64,000 nt of DNA from Casuarina equisetifolia. Taxonomy: Eukaryota > Streptophyta > Magnoliopsida > Fagales > Casuarinaceae. Below the pieces are notes generated by a model. That model was not told the DNA's origin and did no database searches. It worked only from the letters and a program-made list of their open reading frames with translations. Positions 24,212 through 35,860 of the stretch are shown one piece after another (within the stretch, counting starts at the first letter, position 1; the number at the start of each line of letters is the position of its first letter). The stretch covers positions 12,401,583-12,465,582 of the forward strand of contig CM052359.1 of assembly GCA_028551475.1 (NCBI GenBank). Reading direction: 5' to 3'. The position numbers and the translations under genes were made by a program.

Positions 24212-26979
24212 CTAATCGGGTCCATCAGAGTCTTCATCGAAGACGTACAAGTATGGAACTAGAGTTGTCCGTTCAGTAAGTGCTTCTTCAGAAGCCTCAC
24301 TGGTGACTCCAGGTGAACTCCAGCCTAACCGCTGCATGTAAACTGCATCATAAGCTTCGATGTTCAAGCCTGAAGCAAGAAATAGTTCCAACTCATTTAA
24401 AAATCTGCCTGTTCTCGCTCCCAGAAAAGGCCTTGCAGCGCTGGATACTAAAGCCTTGAACTCTTCTTGTTTTGTTTCGGGTGCTTTCACAGGATTCTTT
24501 GGTTGATTCCTGAAAAGTGGGGCGCTTGGGTGTAAATTCAGGTTGCGTAATAATCATTAGAATGCCATCACCATCTGATATTATTCTTCTTTTATGTTAA
24601 ACCCTTTCTGGTATAAGAGAAGGAATGAAATGCCAATATTAAGTTGAAAATCGAAAGAAAGCATTACCTTGTCAAGGCAGAATCAATCATACCAACTATG
24701 TGATGCACAACAATATCAACATCTTCCTCCTAGCCACAAAGTAGCAAAAGTTAACAGATTGTCAACAAGAGCAATCATATGTACTTGCGGGATAAAACAG
24801 GTAAATAGACATGGTCACAACCTAAGATGTAGCTGTGCCATAGAAATTGGCCAAGATTCAATAAATACATATTCACAGAGCTCATTAACCATCAGTTTGA
24901 AAAAGAAGCTCAAAAATATGGTGACAAATATGACTCATAATTGCTCCAGAGGCAATGGCTCCATCCAGCCGATGAATTCAAAGTTTACAGAACATATACA
25001 GTTTACACAAGGACAGAACATATACTATTTACACAAGGAAACGTTAAGCTGATTAATAAAAGGACCTGCATCAGAGCTTGAGTTTCCCTTCTCAGCCAAC
25101 TTTGGAGCCACTGGTTTGGGTGAAGATACTTACGAGACTTCCAATACCGTGATACGTTGAATATGTCATTTACAATACCTGATTGAACGCACAGCTAATT
25201 GAGAACATAAACAGATAACTGTTTTTTTTTTTTTTCAGAAAATAATTCACATGTAGATAGCTGTAAGAAGAACAAAGCAAGACCTGGTTCAGTGTAATAG
25301 CACTGTAATCTATATTTGTGTGCTCTTGTCAAGATAAAACTGCAGCAGCATTGTACAGAGCAACATAAACAAAGACATCTCGTAGCATAGTGTAAGAGAA
25401 AACTCAGAAGAAAAGAAACTGAAAGGAAGATACCCATATCCGGAATCCTGATTAACATAATGTCGTTGAAAAGAACTTCCATCATATCCATGTATTATCG
25501 ATAAAATTTCAGTCTGCAAATTAGACGAAATGTCCAGTCAGTTATGATGACAGTCTCTCCTCATGCTCTGAACCGTCTTTTGAAAGTTTTCCAGCCAGAC
25601 AATTGGGATGCAGTAGATAGAGACTATATGGAACCTTGCAGAGAGGACATTTTACAGAAGAAGGTGGGCAAGAGTGCTTGCCGGCAACCACTTTGGTCCA
25701 TTGTACAATGCAACTGTAACAAAACTTATCTGAAACACAAGAATAAGAATCTAGTCTTAGTTAATGACAACGTGATTAACTCATGGCCTAAAGTTCCCTT
25801 ACTATGTCTTTACTCCAGTGAGATTTTCTACAACAACACCAGCATCACAAAACGCTCATAGACATCAATCTCCAAGTTATCCTTATTATAGTTGGTAAGG
25901 AGGGGGGGAAGCTATCGTTATATTGGAATCCTGATATTCACTTATGCTCAGAAACAATAATGGTGAACAGTTAAGTTCTGCCAAGACCAATACTATCCAC
26001 CTTACCCTACTCTCCCAAGCGCTTATATTGCATGGTCAATAGGCAAATAACCCAACAACCCCACCCCATCCCTTGCCCCAGGGCTTTCTCCTCAAAAACT
26101 CCCCATTGGCACCACACTAGAACAAAATCACAAGCATGCATATCGCCATAAAAAGCCTGGCAAAGCATTCTAAGTTTTCAAGACTTGAGGAATTGCATTA
26201 ACATAAGACATTTCAACGACCAGTAGGCTGTAATCAATCTCTTTCTCAATTGTTAACATAAAACTACGCAAATTACTATAAAGAGCATGGCACTGCACTC
26301 TATCCAGTACAGAGATTTTTGGAATAAGTGTAATGTTCGGACTATTGTTTCTCAGGACATTGACTTCATTTCGTAAATAACACTAGGCAGATCATCTCGT
26401 GCAATTGGTTCATGCTGGGAAAAACCAAACTTTGCACATTCTTGAACTCAAATAAAAATTTCAATTAATGTAACAAATCTCGGCCAAATAAGTAAAAGCA
26501 GAAGGAGAAAGCACAAAAGGGTTTCCTCATATCAAAATTTGCAGGGTTTAGGAAAATTCCACCGAATGAAATGGAACAAGATTCAATCTTCAGCTTGTTA
26601 CTGATGATAGGGGGAGTACACACTCCATTTGGCTGCCAGTAAAATAGAAAAACTTGGAAGAAATTGAAAAAGAAAAAAGAAATGTAAAATGCATATCAAA
26701 TTTTTCATCATTTGAAGCTAACATCAATGTAAAAATTAGTGCCAAAACCCCATTATATTATCTTCTCCTTCGAATTTCTCGGCAATCAAACAAAGAGAGA
26801 GAGAGAGAGAGATGCGTACGGAAGCATTTATCAAGATAGGAATCTTGAACGATGGGTCCGAGGCAGATGGGGCAAGCATTCGAATCCGCTGAAGAGCTAG
26901 AGCTACTGTTGTTGGACTCCTCGTTCATTGGACTTTCCAGTCGCAAAGGTACGGACTCTCTCGAAACCCAGAGATTCAT
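24212..26979 (-). CDS. RING-finger protein, probable E3 ubiquitin ligase
   Basis: Seven exons on the minus strand (26979-26820, 25729-25635, 25513-25434, 25339-25284, 25178-25066, 24729-24668, 24509-24212) give 287 residues. A C3HC4 RING spans residues 36-84: C36, C39, C52, H54, C57, C60, C81, C84. The RING is split by intron 1 between C52/F53 and H54. A Ser-rich stretch lies before it (25-30). The C-terminal two thirds are a conserved plant region (YYTEPG, IFNVSRYWKSRKYLHPNQWLQ, EEDVDIVVHHIVGMIDSAL) and the end is acidic. RING proteins usually pass ubiquitin from E2 to substrate. The family recalls the Topors-like group, but I am not sure of that, so no symbol is given. Confidence 0.85.
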
Positions 26980-28390
26980 GTCCTTTGCTCAATGATCTTT
27001 GACCCAACAGAAACGTAAATGACTTGCGCTACAGCCTCTCTGATTCAAATCATTTGTTATTCCGACCAGATGCTCCAATTTTAAGATTTATGGTCCATCG
27101 CTGGACTTGGGTTAATAACGAAAGTTTACCAAGATAATAGGTTATATTGGATTATCTATCACTTCATCTTCCATGTCTTTTTTAAGTAAAAAATTCAAAC
27201 GTAAATATGTTGAAGTTTAGTTATTTGATACATTTAATCCATTTTATTATCTCATAGTAAATGTGTTGATATTTACTGTACAAAGAGTATTAAGTTTTTG
27301 TTCACACCAATACCAAAGAAAAGGTATTATGGAAATGAGGTGGAGTTAAATAGGCAGCTTGATGTCCCCCACTTTACATCAAAGCCTGTCCACCTTCATG
27401 ATAGCAATAAAACCTACAAATTAGAATGCATTTCAATGTGCTGTTTCAAACCCTAATTGTGGCCATATGAGAATGATTTTCATTAACTATAACTAGTTTT
27501 GATTCTACACATGCTTCAGCCTCCCAAACTCTGTTGAAACAAATATCTTTTGACTGCTTTAATGGTTTAAATGCTTTTGAACAATTAGCTAAGGTGGATA
27601 AATTTCATAGAGGAAACTTTTAGTAAGGTTCTAGTAAAGAAATGCCAAATTCAACTCCATTCCTTTCTCAACCCATAGCTAGTGTTAATCAAGTCACGGG
27701 ACAACTTCTTACCTTCAGAATCTTTTGTATTCTATCTAAATCATCAATTTTAATGCTTTAACAAAAAGAAATGTGTAAAAGAACATTTTGGATTTATTTC
27801 CCTTTTCTGGTGTATTTGATAGTTCACTGCCATAACACCTAGTGTCTCTATTTGTCACAAGGAGGGGGAGAGAGGGGGAAAGGCAACTTCATTAATGCAA
27901 AGAAGTTTCAAACTTTTAGCTTAGTAAGACTCAAAATTAATACTCTATAACTCTTTTAAGGACTGAACAGATTTCTACTTCCAGTTTTATGGAAATTGGT
28001 TGTGCCATTCATGATAATAGGAAGAAAAGTGCTACTGATGATGACTGAAACTTGCTTGATTGTCACTTCACAAGAAGATACAACTCACATACAAGGAAAA
28101 AGCAAACAAAAGCGTCTATTAACAGTCACAAATTGCCCAAAATCCTATGATCTAATTCTCACATCACGTCCCACCAATTCTTGAGGTCTGGAAAATTATG
28201 TAGATGAACAATTTATCGACTTGGTTTGCTTGACATGACTTCTTTTTGCTTTACTTGTATCGATCTGCAGATTGTTCAATGTAAGAAATCGTTGTACTTG
28301 AAAATACAAAATAGTCATCAAAACTAGTGGGGGTAAAAGTATCCAAACTCGAATGAAAATTTATCAATATCTCTTTGTTATACTTACCTC
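26980..28390. other. Intergenic between RING gene start and B3 gene end
   Basis: AT-rich DNA with no gene I can support. The first 100 bases are presumably the RING gene's promoter and 5' UTR. A GA run (about 26802-26812) lies inside intron 1 of the RING gene, just left of the donor. The 62-codon frame at 27996-28184 has no domain. Confidence 0.4.
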
Positions 28391-28957
28391 TCAAATCTTT
28401 AAGCTGTGCAAATCCAACCTTGGCACATACAGAACTGCGAATTCCAATTTCTCGACGGCTGTGCTACTTGACCACCGCAACCCAATCTCTTGGTTATAGT
28501 CGAGATTCCTTCTCTTTACAATTTGCCTAAAAGGCTCAATCGAATAAGCAAACACTTTGCTGGCTTCATGACAAGGTTGCTTCATCATTGTTGCCTTAGA
28601 AAAGAAGGGTTTTTCCTTTCCTGGCTTCTCAAACAAAAAAGGTGTTGGCTCAAACCAGAAGGACTCTTTCTTGGCTAACTTTACAGGGTACGTCTCATCA
28701 GTGTCAGTATCATAAAGAGATATTTCAAGAGGAATCCATGCGTTCAAAGCTTTAAGACCAGTATCATTCACGTTACCTAAAATGTGTTCTTCAAACTCCT
28801 TTGAGGACGAAATCTTGAGGCTATCCCAACGTATATGATCTGTTGTAAGCTTGATTCGAAAAGGCCATGAGAGACTGGTTTCTTGAAAAGTGCTGCAGAT
28901 TTCATCCCGGTTGGTGCTACCGCAACCGTGGGCGGTGGCACTTCCATCCATCGCCAT
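28391..28957 (-). CDS. B3 DNA-binding domain protein (DUF313-like)
   Basis: A single exon encodes 188 residues from the ATG at 28957; the ATG at 28969 would add four residues (MIKK). The pattern fits the plant B3 superfamily, subgroup often labelled DUF313. It has an opening WPFRIKLTTDH, a central EEHILG, a DTDTDETY strand and the closing FRQIVKRRNL...EIGLRW...LEFAVL, where the family usually has GDEIGLYWD. B3 domains bind DNA in the nucleus. The invariant GD pair of that last motif is replaced by YNQ, and a Lys/Phe-rich insert (about residues 110-135) is unusual, so DNA binding may differ. A strong donor signal (AG/GTAAGT) lies a few bases after the stop codon. Confidence 0.7.
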   Translation of the reverse strand: MAMDGSATAHGCGSTNRDEICSTFQETSLSWPFRIKLTTDHIRWDSLKISSSKEFEEHILGNVNDTGLKALNAWIPLEISLYDTDTDETYPVKLAKKESFWFEPTPFLFEKPGKEKPFFSKATMMKQPCHEASKVFAYSIEPFRQIVKRRNLDYNQEIGLRWSSSTAVEKLEFAVLYVPRLDLHSLKI

Positions 28958-29886
28958 TTTCTTTATCACAGAAATTAGCTAGAAGCCAAGCAATAGAAAG
29001 GCTGCGGAGAGAACTGGCCAAGTTTTACCTCATAGCTGGTAAAGGTTCATGACACTCATCTTTCCTTATATGGCTTTTCTTTTAACTTGTTGTTCATCGT
29101 TCCCATTTAGGACATAGTTTCCTTATTAGAACATTCATGTTAAAGGTTTTACCTTCTGGATAGGCTTTTTCTCCTTTTTCAATTATATCATTAAGTACAT
29201 TCCTAAGCTTGCCGTTCTCCAACTATGAGATTTGCTGTTACCCGCATGCTTGGTATAAAGGTAAGTTGTTGTTATGTTGCCTGCTCCATATATGATAGCT
29301 TCACACGACAGTAACATCCTAATTAATGAAGCAATATCTGTGGTGCATCAGAAAAGTATTTAAAGCAAATATATAATGAAAATGTACTATTCTAAGAGAA
29401 GTCCATGCATAGATAAGTTGGCCTTTTCTTTTCTTGGAGAACTTGAGAAGAAAATAAGTTGTGTAGCACCTTTAAAGAATGAGGCAATTTTATCATTTTG
29501 AAATTCTCTCCGATTACTAATTTCACTCATATATTTAGAAGAACACAAACATGTGTACACGCATGCTCACACACATATGGGCACGCGTGCATAGTCACAT
29601 ACACAAAATTCTTCTAATAATTGGTAGGAAATGTAGAATTTTTTAATATTTAATTATTCTAATAAGAATGTGTAACGTAAAAATTATTAGATAAAATTGA
29701 GCCATTCATATAATATGAAGAAAAATAAAATAAAATCAAGTTTGTCATGCCATTGGCATGTGACATTGTGCAACCGTTTCAATTTCCATATTTGCTTTGC
29801 TAAGCCTTAATAGATAAAATCATTAGTCTAATGTACGGAATCCCATGTACTTGATAGTTAAGTTCAGAACACTTAACAATAAGGTT

Positions 29887-29898
29887 GTCTTTACTTCT
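29887..29898. repeat. Target site duplication, left copy, of the SINE
   Basis: GTCTTTACTTCT here and GTCTCTACTTCT at 30028-30039 differ at one base and flank the SINE exactly, at its poly(A) end and its 5' end. Confidence 0.65.
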
Positions 29899-30027
29899 TC
29901 TTCTTCTTTTTTTTTTTTTTTTTAACGTATGCACGCAACCAAGAGGAGAAGGGGACTTGAACCCACGACTGGTGAGATTGCCGGTTAAGGTTTTGGCTCG
30001 TAGAACACCACTAAGTCAAGGGTCCCT
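29899..30027 (-). mobile_element. tRNA-derived SINE
   Basis: On the minus strand the unit starts at about 30027, has an A box TGACTTAGTGG (30018-30008), a B box GGTTCAAGTCC (29963-29953, an exact match to GGTTCRANTCC) 44 bases later, and ends in a run of A. This is the RNA polymerase III promoter layout of plant SINEs. It cannot fold as a tRNA. A 12-bp direct duplication flanks it, one mismatch apart, so it looks like a relatively recent retroposition. Confidence 0.75.
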
Positions 30028-30445
30028 GTCTCTACTTCTCTGTCCCTATTGCTGATCAATCAAGATGGTTCACTTCCTACAAAGAGCTAGTGGGATATAT
30101 ATCAGCTTCTGCCATTATTTAGAATTATCAATAACAATTATCATCATAGATTAGTAGGACTGCAGAAAAAGAGTTATTTCTCTTGTTATTCTAACTCACT
30201 ACAGCAGCAAAACAGTCAAGTTGTAATTCAGGGGGAAAGTCTTTGGTAATACTTTTAAGAATGATGGCTATCAATTGATATTGCAGACATAGATAGATAG
30301 AGCATCCCTCGTAAGGAAAGGAAATTTATCTTGAATAGGGAACTCAAGGATGGGTATATTACTGTTCTCCACGCAGAGGTACTCTAACGGCGCAAAATCA
30401 GAGACCCAACATAGAAGTATTGCTTACAAAACTTAGTTTTTCCTT

Positions 30446-32697
30446 CTAACTGAGGCATCTCTTCACTTGTCTTTGAAGCTTCAGCTTACACATCTGTAAG
30501 TCGTTAAGTTGCACCTTCATTTTATCAACCTCTTTCTTCATGCTCTGTATCTCTTTCTGGGAATTCATCCAACCGTTCTCTGACTTAGATACTCTTAGAA
30601 TTGCCTGAGTTTTCATTCTTCTATAACTCGATCCAGGAGCTGTCATTGATTTTGTCATGTTTACTTGCTCTAAGAGGATGAACCGTGTCATGATCTTTAC
30701 AGGCAGCCGGTTATTCTTCATTACGTGCTGACGGGCTTCTTGGGATAGTCTCTGGTATTCAAGGGTCCTACATAAACTTGCTCTCTCTTCTTCTGTCAAG
30801 CTGGGGTGTGCCTGCACAATTGATCCCGGAGAAATGTTCAGATGCAACTGAAAGTAAAAGAATTTCTGTGATAGGTTATGAGTTACATGTTCTTGAGGTC
30901 CATTAGTAGAATCCAATCATTTTAACTGCACCACTGGTTCTGCAATAAAGAGCACATGAATATGCAGATTCTTTTAGTCAAGTGAACTACTTATTTTTAT
31001 AATGTTGTAGGTCTCAGCAACTAAATTTGCATTGAGAAGGAAAATATTTCCATACCTTGAGATACATGTCCATGGCTCTGTAGAGTTTGTCATCACAAGA
31101 CCGTGCATCTTTTGGCAGTACTTTTGCAAGTGACTGGAAAAGTTTCACACCAACTTTCTCATCTCTTGCAACCAGCGCAAGATAATCATCCACCAACTTT
31201 GCGACGTTAAATACTTTTGCCGTGGGTTTGGTTGAAACAAAAGAAACATAAGATTCTACCACCCTGATAACAATGCCGACATCATAAACGCTATCGTTAT
31301 CTCCATAGTTCTTAATCAAGAGCTCTGGAACACTACAGTTCTCCAACATGAAAGCGATTCTTCTTTCTAGCATGGTTAGTAATTCAGAATTGATCTTCAT
31401 CATTAAAGCCATCTTGAGAAGATGTAGTAGAAAATTGCTGGAAACTGAATTTTCCTCAACGGGAAGCAGCTTAATCAAGCATTCAGTTGTAACTCTTTGT
31501 AGCTGGTAGGTCATATGCTTGGGAGTCGAATTGTGAAGTGCAAATGTGATTCGAGAAAGCCGCTTCGCAGTCCAATGGGCTATAGATGATCCCACAAGCT
31601 CTGATCTCACCCCTTTACTTTTCAGGGATTGCATCACTTCGATAAAATGGTCTATTCGAAGGTCTGAAACATCTTCGAACCACCAATTATCAAGCCTGTC
31701 TTCAAGTGTTGAGTTCTCAGCATTATTTGCTTCAACATTCAAGTGTTGTGCATCATCTTCGCCAAAACTAAATGCTTTCGAATTTGAGTCGACCTTCCAG
31801 GCGATGGCCTCCGAGCATCTTTCCACAATTCCCAACTCTTTCGCCCAGGAAGAAATGGGTTCACAGCTCTTGAGAATCTGAAATGTATCTTTCCATGACG
31901 TAAAGATTAAGAAGCTCAGAAAAGCCTCAGTTTTGGACATGAGATTTCCTTGTTCAAGATCGTCACTCATTTCCAAGAAATGTGCAGCACAGTACAGCGG
32001 AGCAATGTTGAATGCTGTTAAATCAACCTTCAATCCGTAACAAAATTTCACTATCAGCTTAAAAGTTTTTGTTCCTCCTGGAAGGTTGTCCAGCCGCACG
32101 ATAAGGCTATTGCCATTGCTCCTTCTCTCGAAAACCAGTCTATTCAGATATATACTTCTTGAGACCATAGGGAGCTGACATGAAAAAGTCTCTTTTAACT
32201 TTAAAAATGAATCTAATGCAGATATCTTAAAGGATTTGCAAATATGAGATTTTCACTTCAGAGCTAACATATATTAGCTAGTTGAATATCTTTAATATGT
32301 CAAAAATTAAGGCTTGATGTTCAATTTTACGTACGTTGAAGTGGGAGAGAAAGAGTCTTCATCTTTTATAGAAAACAGAGTATTTGAGTGTACCTTGTGC
32401 AAGTAAAAGGTTGAATCTCCAATTTGAATGATCAGATCACTGACAACTTTTGTGCGGACAATCCTGCATGGAATAAATCGGAGTGTTTTCCATAAGAATG
32501 TCATGTATTACAATTACTTAATTGACAATCTATATAGATGAATGCAAGGAGAGGAGGAAGATGTTGTGTGGTTGTGTGTGGCGTTTGGGGAGGGATGGGG
32601 AATGTTACCAATCCTGGTTTCTTCTTTCGAGAGCGTCGGCATTCATACTGTTATTTGCTGGACAAATGACGCATCGGGTAGGCTTCCTAGCAGACAT
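30446..32697 (-). CDS. NPH3/RPT2-like BTB-domain protein
   Basis: Four exons on the minus strand (32697-32609, 32463-32394, 32174-31056, 30811-30446) give 547 residues. NPH3-family proteins are adaptors that link phototropin signalling or polar auxin transport to CUL3 ubiquitin ligases. A BTB-like fold begins at about residue 30 (VVSDLIIQIGDSTFYLHK...) and is followed by the usual FCYG...NIAPLYCAAHFLEM block. The NPH3 domain ends with YRAMDMYLKAHPSLTEEER..LC. The C-terminal 40 residues are a Lys/Glu/Gln-rich predicted coiled coil (EIQSMKKEVDKMKVQL...). The first exon is Cys-containing and unlike typical family starts. It differs from NPH3 and RPT2 themselves enough that I give no symbol. Confidence 0.88.
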
Positions 32698-34139
32698 TGT
32701 AGCATGAATTAAATTCTCTCTGTCAAGGCTTTTCCTTCCCATCCAGCTTTTTCATGTCCAGGGTGAGCACAAGTGTATTTCATTCTTTCTTTCTTGTTGC
32801 TCATACAGACAACTGGGACATATATATAAGTAGATTGATAGGACATATATCGAACCACGGCATCCTCAGTAATGAGATATTGCTACATTTGTTCTCGAAG
32901 TGCTTATGCCATTAAGAAGGTTTGTTGCCTTTTGCCATCGAATGTCGTTTTAGGTAGGGTGAAAGGTGCGGACAGAATAGAGCCAACGCGTCTAAAACAC
33001 ACGGTGTATATTCCATAATAAACACTTGCAGAGTGACATTGAACTACCTTTCTCTATCAGTGTCAACTCCCATTTAAAAAAAAAAACCCAAAAAAAAAAA
33101 CTATGAAATGGATGCCTCCATTATCTGGAAAGATAGGCTATCCAACGCTATGCGTAATATCTACTATAACCCAAGTTGGTAAAAGTAAGAGTATCAGAAG
33201 GAGAAGTGCCTTCAAACTTATACCATGAGGCTTCAAGACTGGTAATTTCTAACTCTTTCAATTGTCCATCGAGTAGGTCTTTGTAATGGAAATGTCAAGA
33301 GTTAGTTCTGCTTGCATCTAGGGAAGAGGTTCTCAGACTGTATGATAATACGCGGGCACATACATCCTTGACATATTTTATAGGTCCTTTTATTGTGATG
33401 TTTTCCAAGCAAAAACAAGTTTTTTTATCGAAGCAATTTGTCACGAATGCGGGCATATATAACTTGGTTCAACGGCACGGGTCGGATTTGGATAATTTGG
33501 GAATGATTTTGTATATGTGAGAGCCATAACTTTCCCATTCTGTGAAAGAATAGAGATAGATTTGGGTTTCGAAAATTCTCCATTACTTCCCTTTGAAACG
33601 CTTGTAGGGCCCTATAATAGCCAATAATCTACTCAATAACCTAGGGACTAAAAAGCATTTTTTTTTTGTTTTTTTAAATAGTGGCAATACTCTAACAAGT
33701 TTTACTAATATAAATAAAGCTGGGTATAGTAATCATATCTCAAATAAATACAAAGAACAAGATAATCTTAAACTTTAGAGATAGACAAAATGCATACTTA
33801 TTAAATTGTTATACATAAATAAAAGTAAAACCATAAAGGATATTAAACAATACATTTTTTAATCCTATTGTAGACTATAATTACATAAACCTAACGGATC
33901 CTTTAAGAAGACATCTAAGCGTAAATGAGATAGTTGATTAAAGACTGTCACATTCTAAACAATATGCCTATAATTGATAAGATAGTTTGCTATTACATTT
34001 CCCTTACGATATACATTTCATACTAGTGCATGCTTTTGCAATTGAATTTCATTTAAGTACTAACACCTAGAGAAAAATCATTCAGAATTTTGTAGATTTA
34101 AAAGCGTATTGATATATGGATTAAATATTTTTGTGCATG

Positions 34140-34305
34140 TATATCTATGTTTGCATCAATGCTTGAACACACATATACATAATACATTCTTGCATACGTA
34201 CATCCATATTTGCTTACTTGCATCAATACTTGGATATATTTTATACTTGCATAGATACAAACATACATAACATATGTGTACATATATATACATGGATACA
34301 TACAT
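34140..34305. repeat. Degenerate TACATA/TGCATA simple-repeat array
   Basis: Short units such as TACATA, CATAYTTG and TGCATACAT recur with variation and no fixed period. A second array of the same composition lies at 35003-35222. Confidence 0.8.
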
Positions 34306-34315
34306 ATTGAGAATG

Positions 34316-34990
34316 TCTTTATTGATGACATTAGCATGTTTCAAGGGTGAAAAATTGTCCAAAGAGTTCAAAGGTAAGTGTTTGGATTGAATACAAATTA
34401 GGTAGTATTTAAAGTTGTAAAGGATATAAAATACATGGAATAAGATAAAACCTCAAGATATAATTTGTTTATTTTTGGATCAAAAGGTACCAAGGATCTT
34501 TTTAATAATCATGATACCCCATTTCTATATTGAAATAGTGTCGAAGGGCTTTAATGTAGGAATTTAAATGGAATACCAATTACATAGTATTTATGGTTTG
34601 AGAGGATATTGGTCAAGTTAGAACTCAATTACTCTTTTTTATATTTTTTCAATGGAAATACCTTCTTACTATCCTTTTTACTCATTAATCATCCTGTTAC
34701 AATTTTGCAGTTTGAAATTTTTAGCTTTAGTTGCCTTCATCATTATTTGGTAAATATGGTTTAAATGGATATCAAGTATATAGAATATACCCTTGGCTTA
34801 CCTTTTCTATGATAAAAATACTATATTGTTGTTTTTACCATTCATCATCTTCTTTTACCTTTTTATGTTTAAATTTTCAACTTTGGGATGATGTCTTTGT
34901 GCATTATTTGAATCAAAAGAAATGAAGGATCTCTTCAATGATGAAGTTGCTTCAATGGTAAAATTATGTCCAAGGACCTTTGTGCTAAAA
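34316..34990. repeat. Diverged tandem units, about 180-bp spacing
   Basis: Blocks GAATACAAATTAGGTAGTAT (34390) and GAATACCAATTACATAGTAT (about 34571) recur at the same distance as GTCCAAAGAGTTCAAAG (about 34358) and a related GTGTCGAAGGGCTTTAA (about 34538). A third version of the second block, GTCCAAGGACCTTTG, is at about 34967. The similarity is moderate, so this may be an old satellite or an element remnant. Confidence 0.45.
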
Positions 34991-35002
34991 ATTTAGTGTA
35001 AA

Positions 35003-35222
35003 ACATACATGCATACACTCATACATATGCATATATACATGTTTACATTTATACATATATAGATACACATATGCATAAATACATGTATATTTACATTTAT
35101 ATTTGGATATATACAAATATAAATGTATATATACATCCATATTTGCATAGGTACATATTTGCACCCATACTTACATACTTGCATACATATATACTTACAT
35201 GCATCCATACTCGAATACATGC
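35003..35222. repeat. Degenerate TACATA/ATGCATA simple-repeat array
   Basis: Same composition as 34140-34305: mixed CATACA, TATGCA and TACATTTATA units without a strict period. Confidence 0.8.
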
Positions 35223-35700
35223 ATAATTGATGAAGGATTAGCCAATTTTTTTAATTGATGAAGGATTAGCCTATTTTTAAATTATATTGAATCATATGGA
35301 GGAAAAACTATCTTTGATACCATGTGGTTTAATGTTAGAATTTTTTTGTCTAATAAATTTGAAAATTAGCCAAAAAAAATTCTCATTCTAGTCCTAAATG
35401 TTTAAAGTTCACACACAAATATCTAGATGTGAAAATAAGAATTGCTTAAAGTCATGAGAGTGAAATGGCTAATGTTCAATGACAAATAAGGAAAAAGGGC
35501 TTGGGTTCATAAAACAGGATGATGGAGGGAACATATCGTTTGGGCACCAATCTTCACTCCATCTTGGAATACATTGCTTTACATCGAATTTGATGTCTAG
35601 GAAAATTGTAGAATCAGGAATTCTTGTAATTTAACGGATGTCACAGTGATTTGTTCTTCGAGAACAAGAGCGGCCCTACATGGTCCACGTCCAAATTTAC

Positions 35701-35716
35701 GGCCCAATTCCACGTG
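35701..35716 (+). promoter_or_regulatory. GGCCCA element and G-box upstream of the gene at 35861
   Basis: GGCCCA (35701-35706, the site II/TCP-type core read as TGGGCC on the other strand) and CACGTG (35711-35716, a perfect G-box) lie about 150 bases before the start codon. Site II elements are common in genes for organelle proteins. Function here is inferred from position only. Confidence 0.4.
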
Positions 35717-35860
35717 ATAGGTCAGTACTCGAACGTAACGTTTTGGAAAGAAAGCTTCTAACGGCCATTTCTCCTCTTTTGAGAATACAAAGCATATAGG
35801 TCGCCATGAACCCTACGTCACCATCCAAATGAACTTCTGCTTTCACACTCGATTGCTAAA

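Larger units (their letters stand above)
28970..30445. other. Intergenic between B3 and NPH3 genes, containing a SINE
   Basis: AT-rich DNA. A tRNA-derived SINE at 29899-30027 is the only element I can support. A short region at 29545-29610 is rich in alternating CA/TG steps. Nothing else is seen. Confidence 0.5.
32698..35860. other. AT-rich repeat-bearing intergenic region
   Basis: No gene is seen in 3.2 kb. It contains two degenerate TACATAYATG-type arrays and, between them, a diverged unit repeated at about 180-bp spacing (separate entries). Open frames rich in Tyr, Ile, Met and Cys here are products of these arrays. The last 250 bases are less AT-rich and probably form the promoter of the gene at 35861. 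Confidence 0.5.

Noticed and set aside
24669-25052. Plus-strand frame of 127 codons
   Set aside because: It overlaps exon and intron of the RING gene on the other strand and has no domain.
29950-30020. tRNA-like sequence
   Set aside because: It has RNA polymerase III A and B boxes but no acceptor stem or anticodon stem, and it has a poly(A) tail and target duplication. It is a SINE, not a tRNA gene.
34098-35220. Tyr/Ile/Cys/Met-rich frames of 70-79 codons
   Set aside because: They come from the TACATA-type simple repeats.
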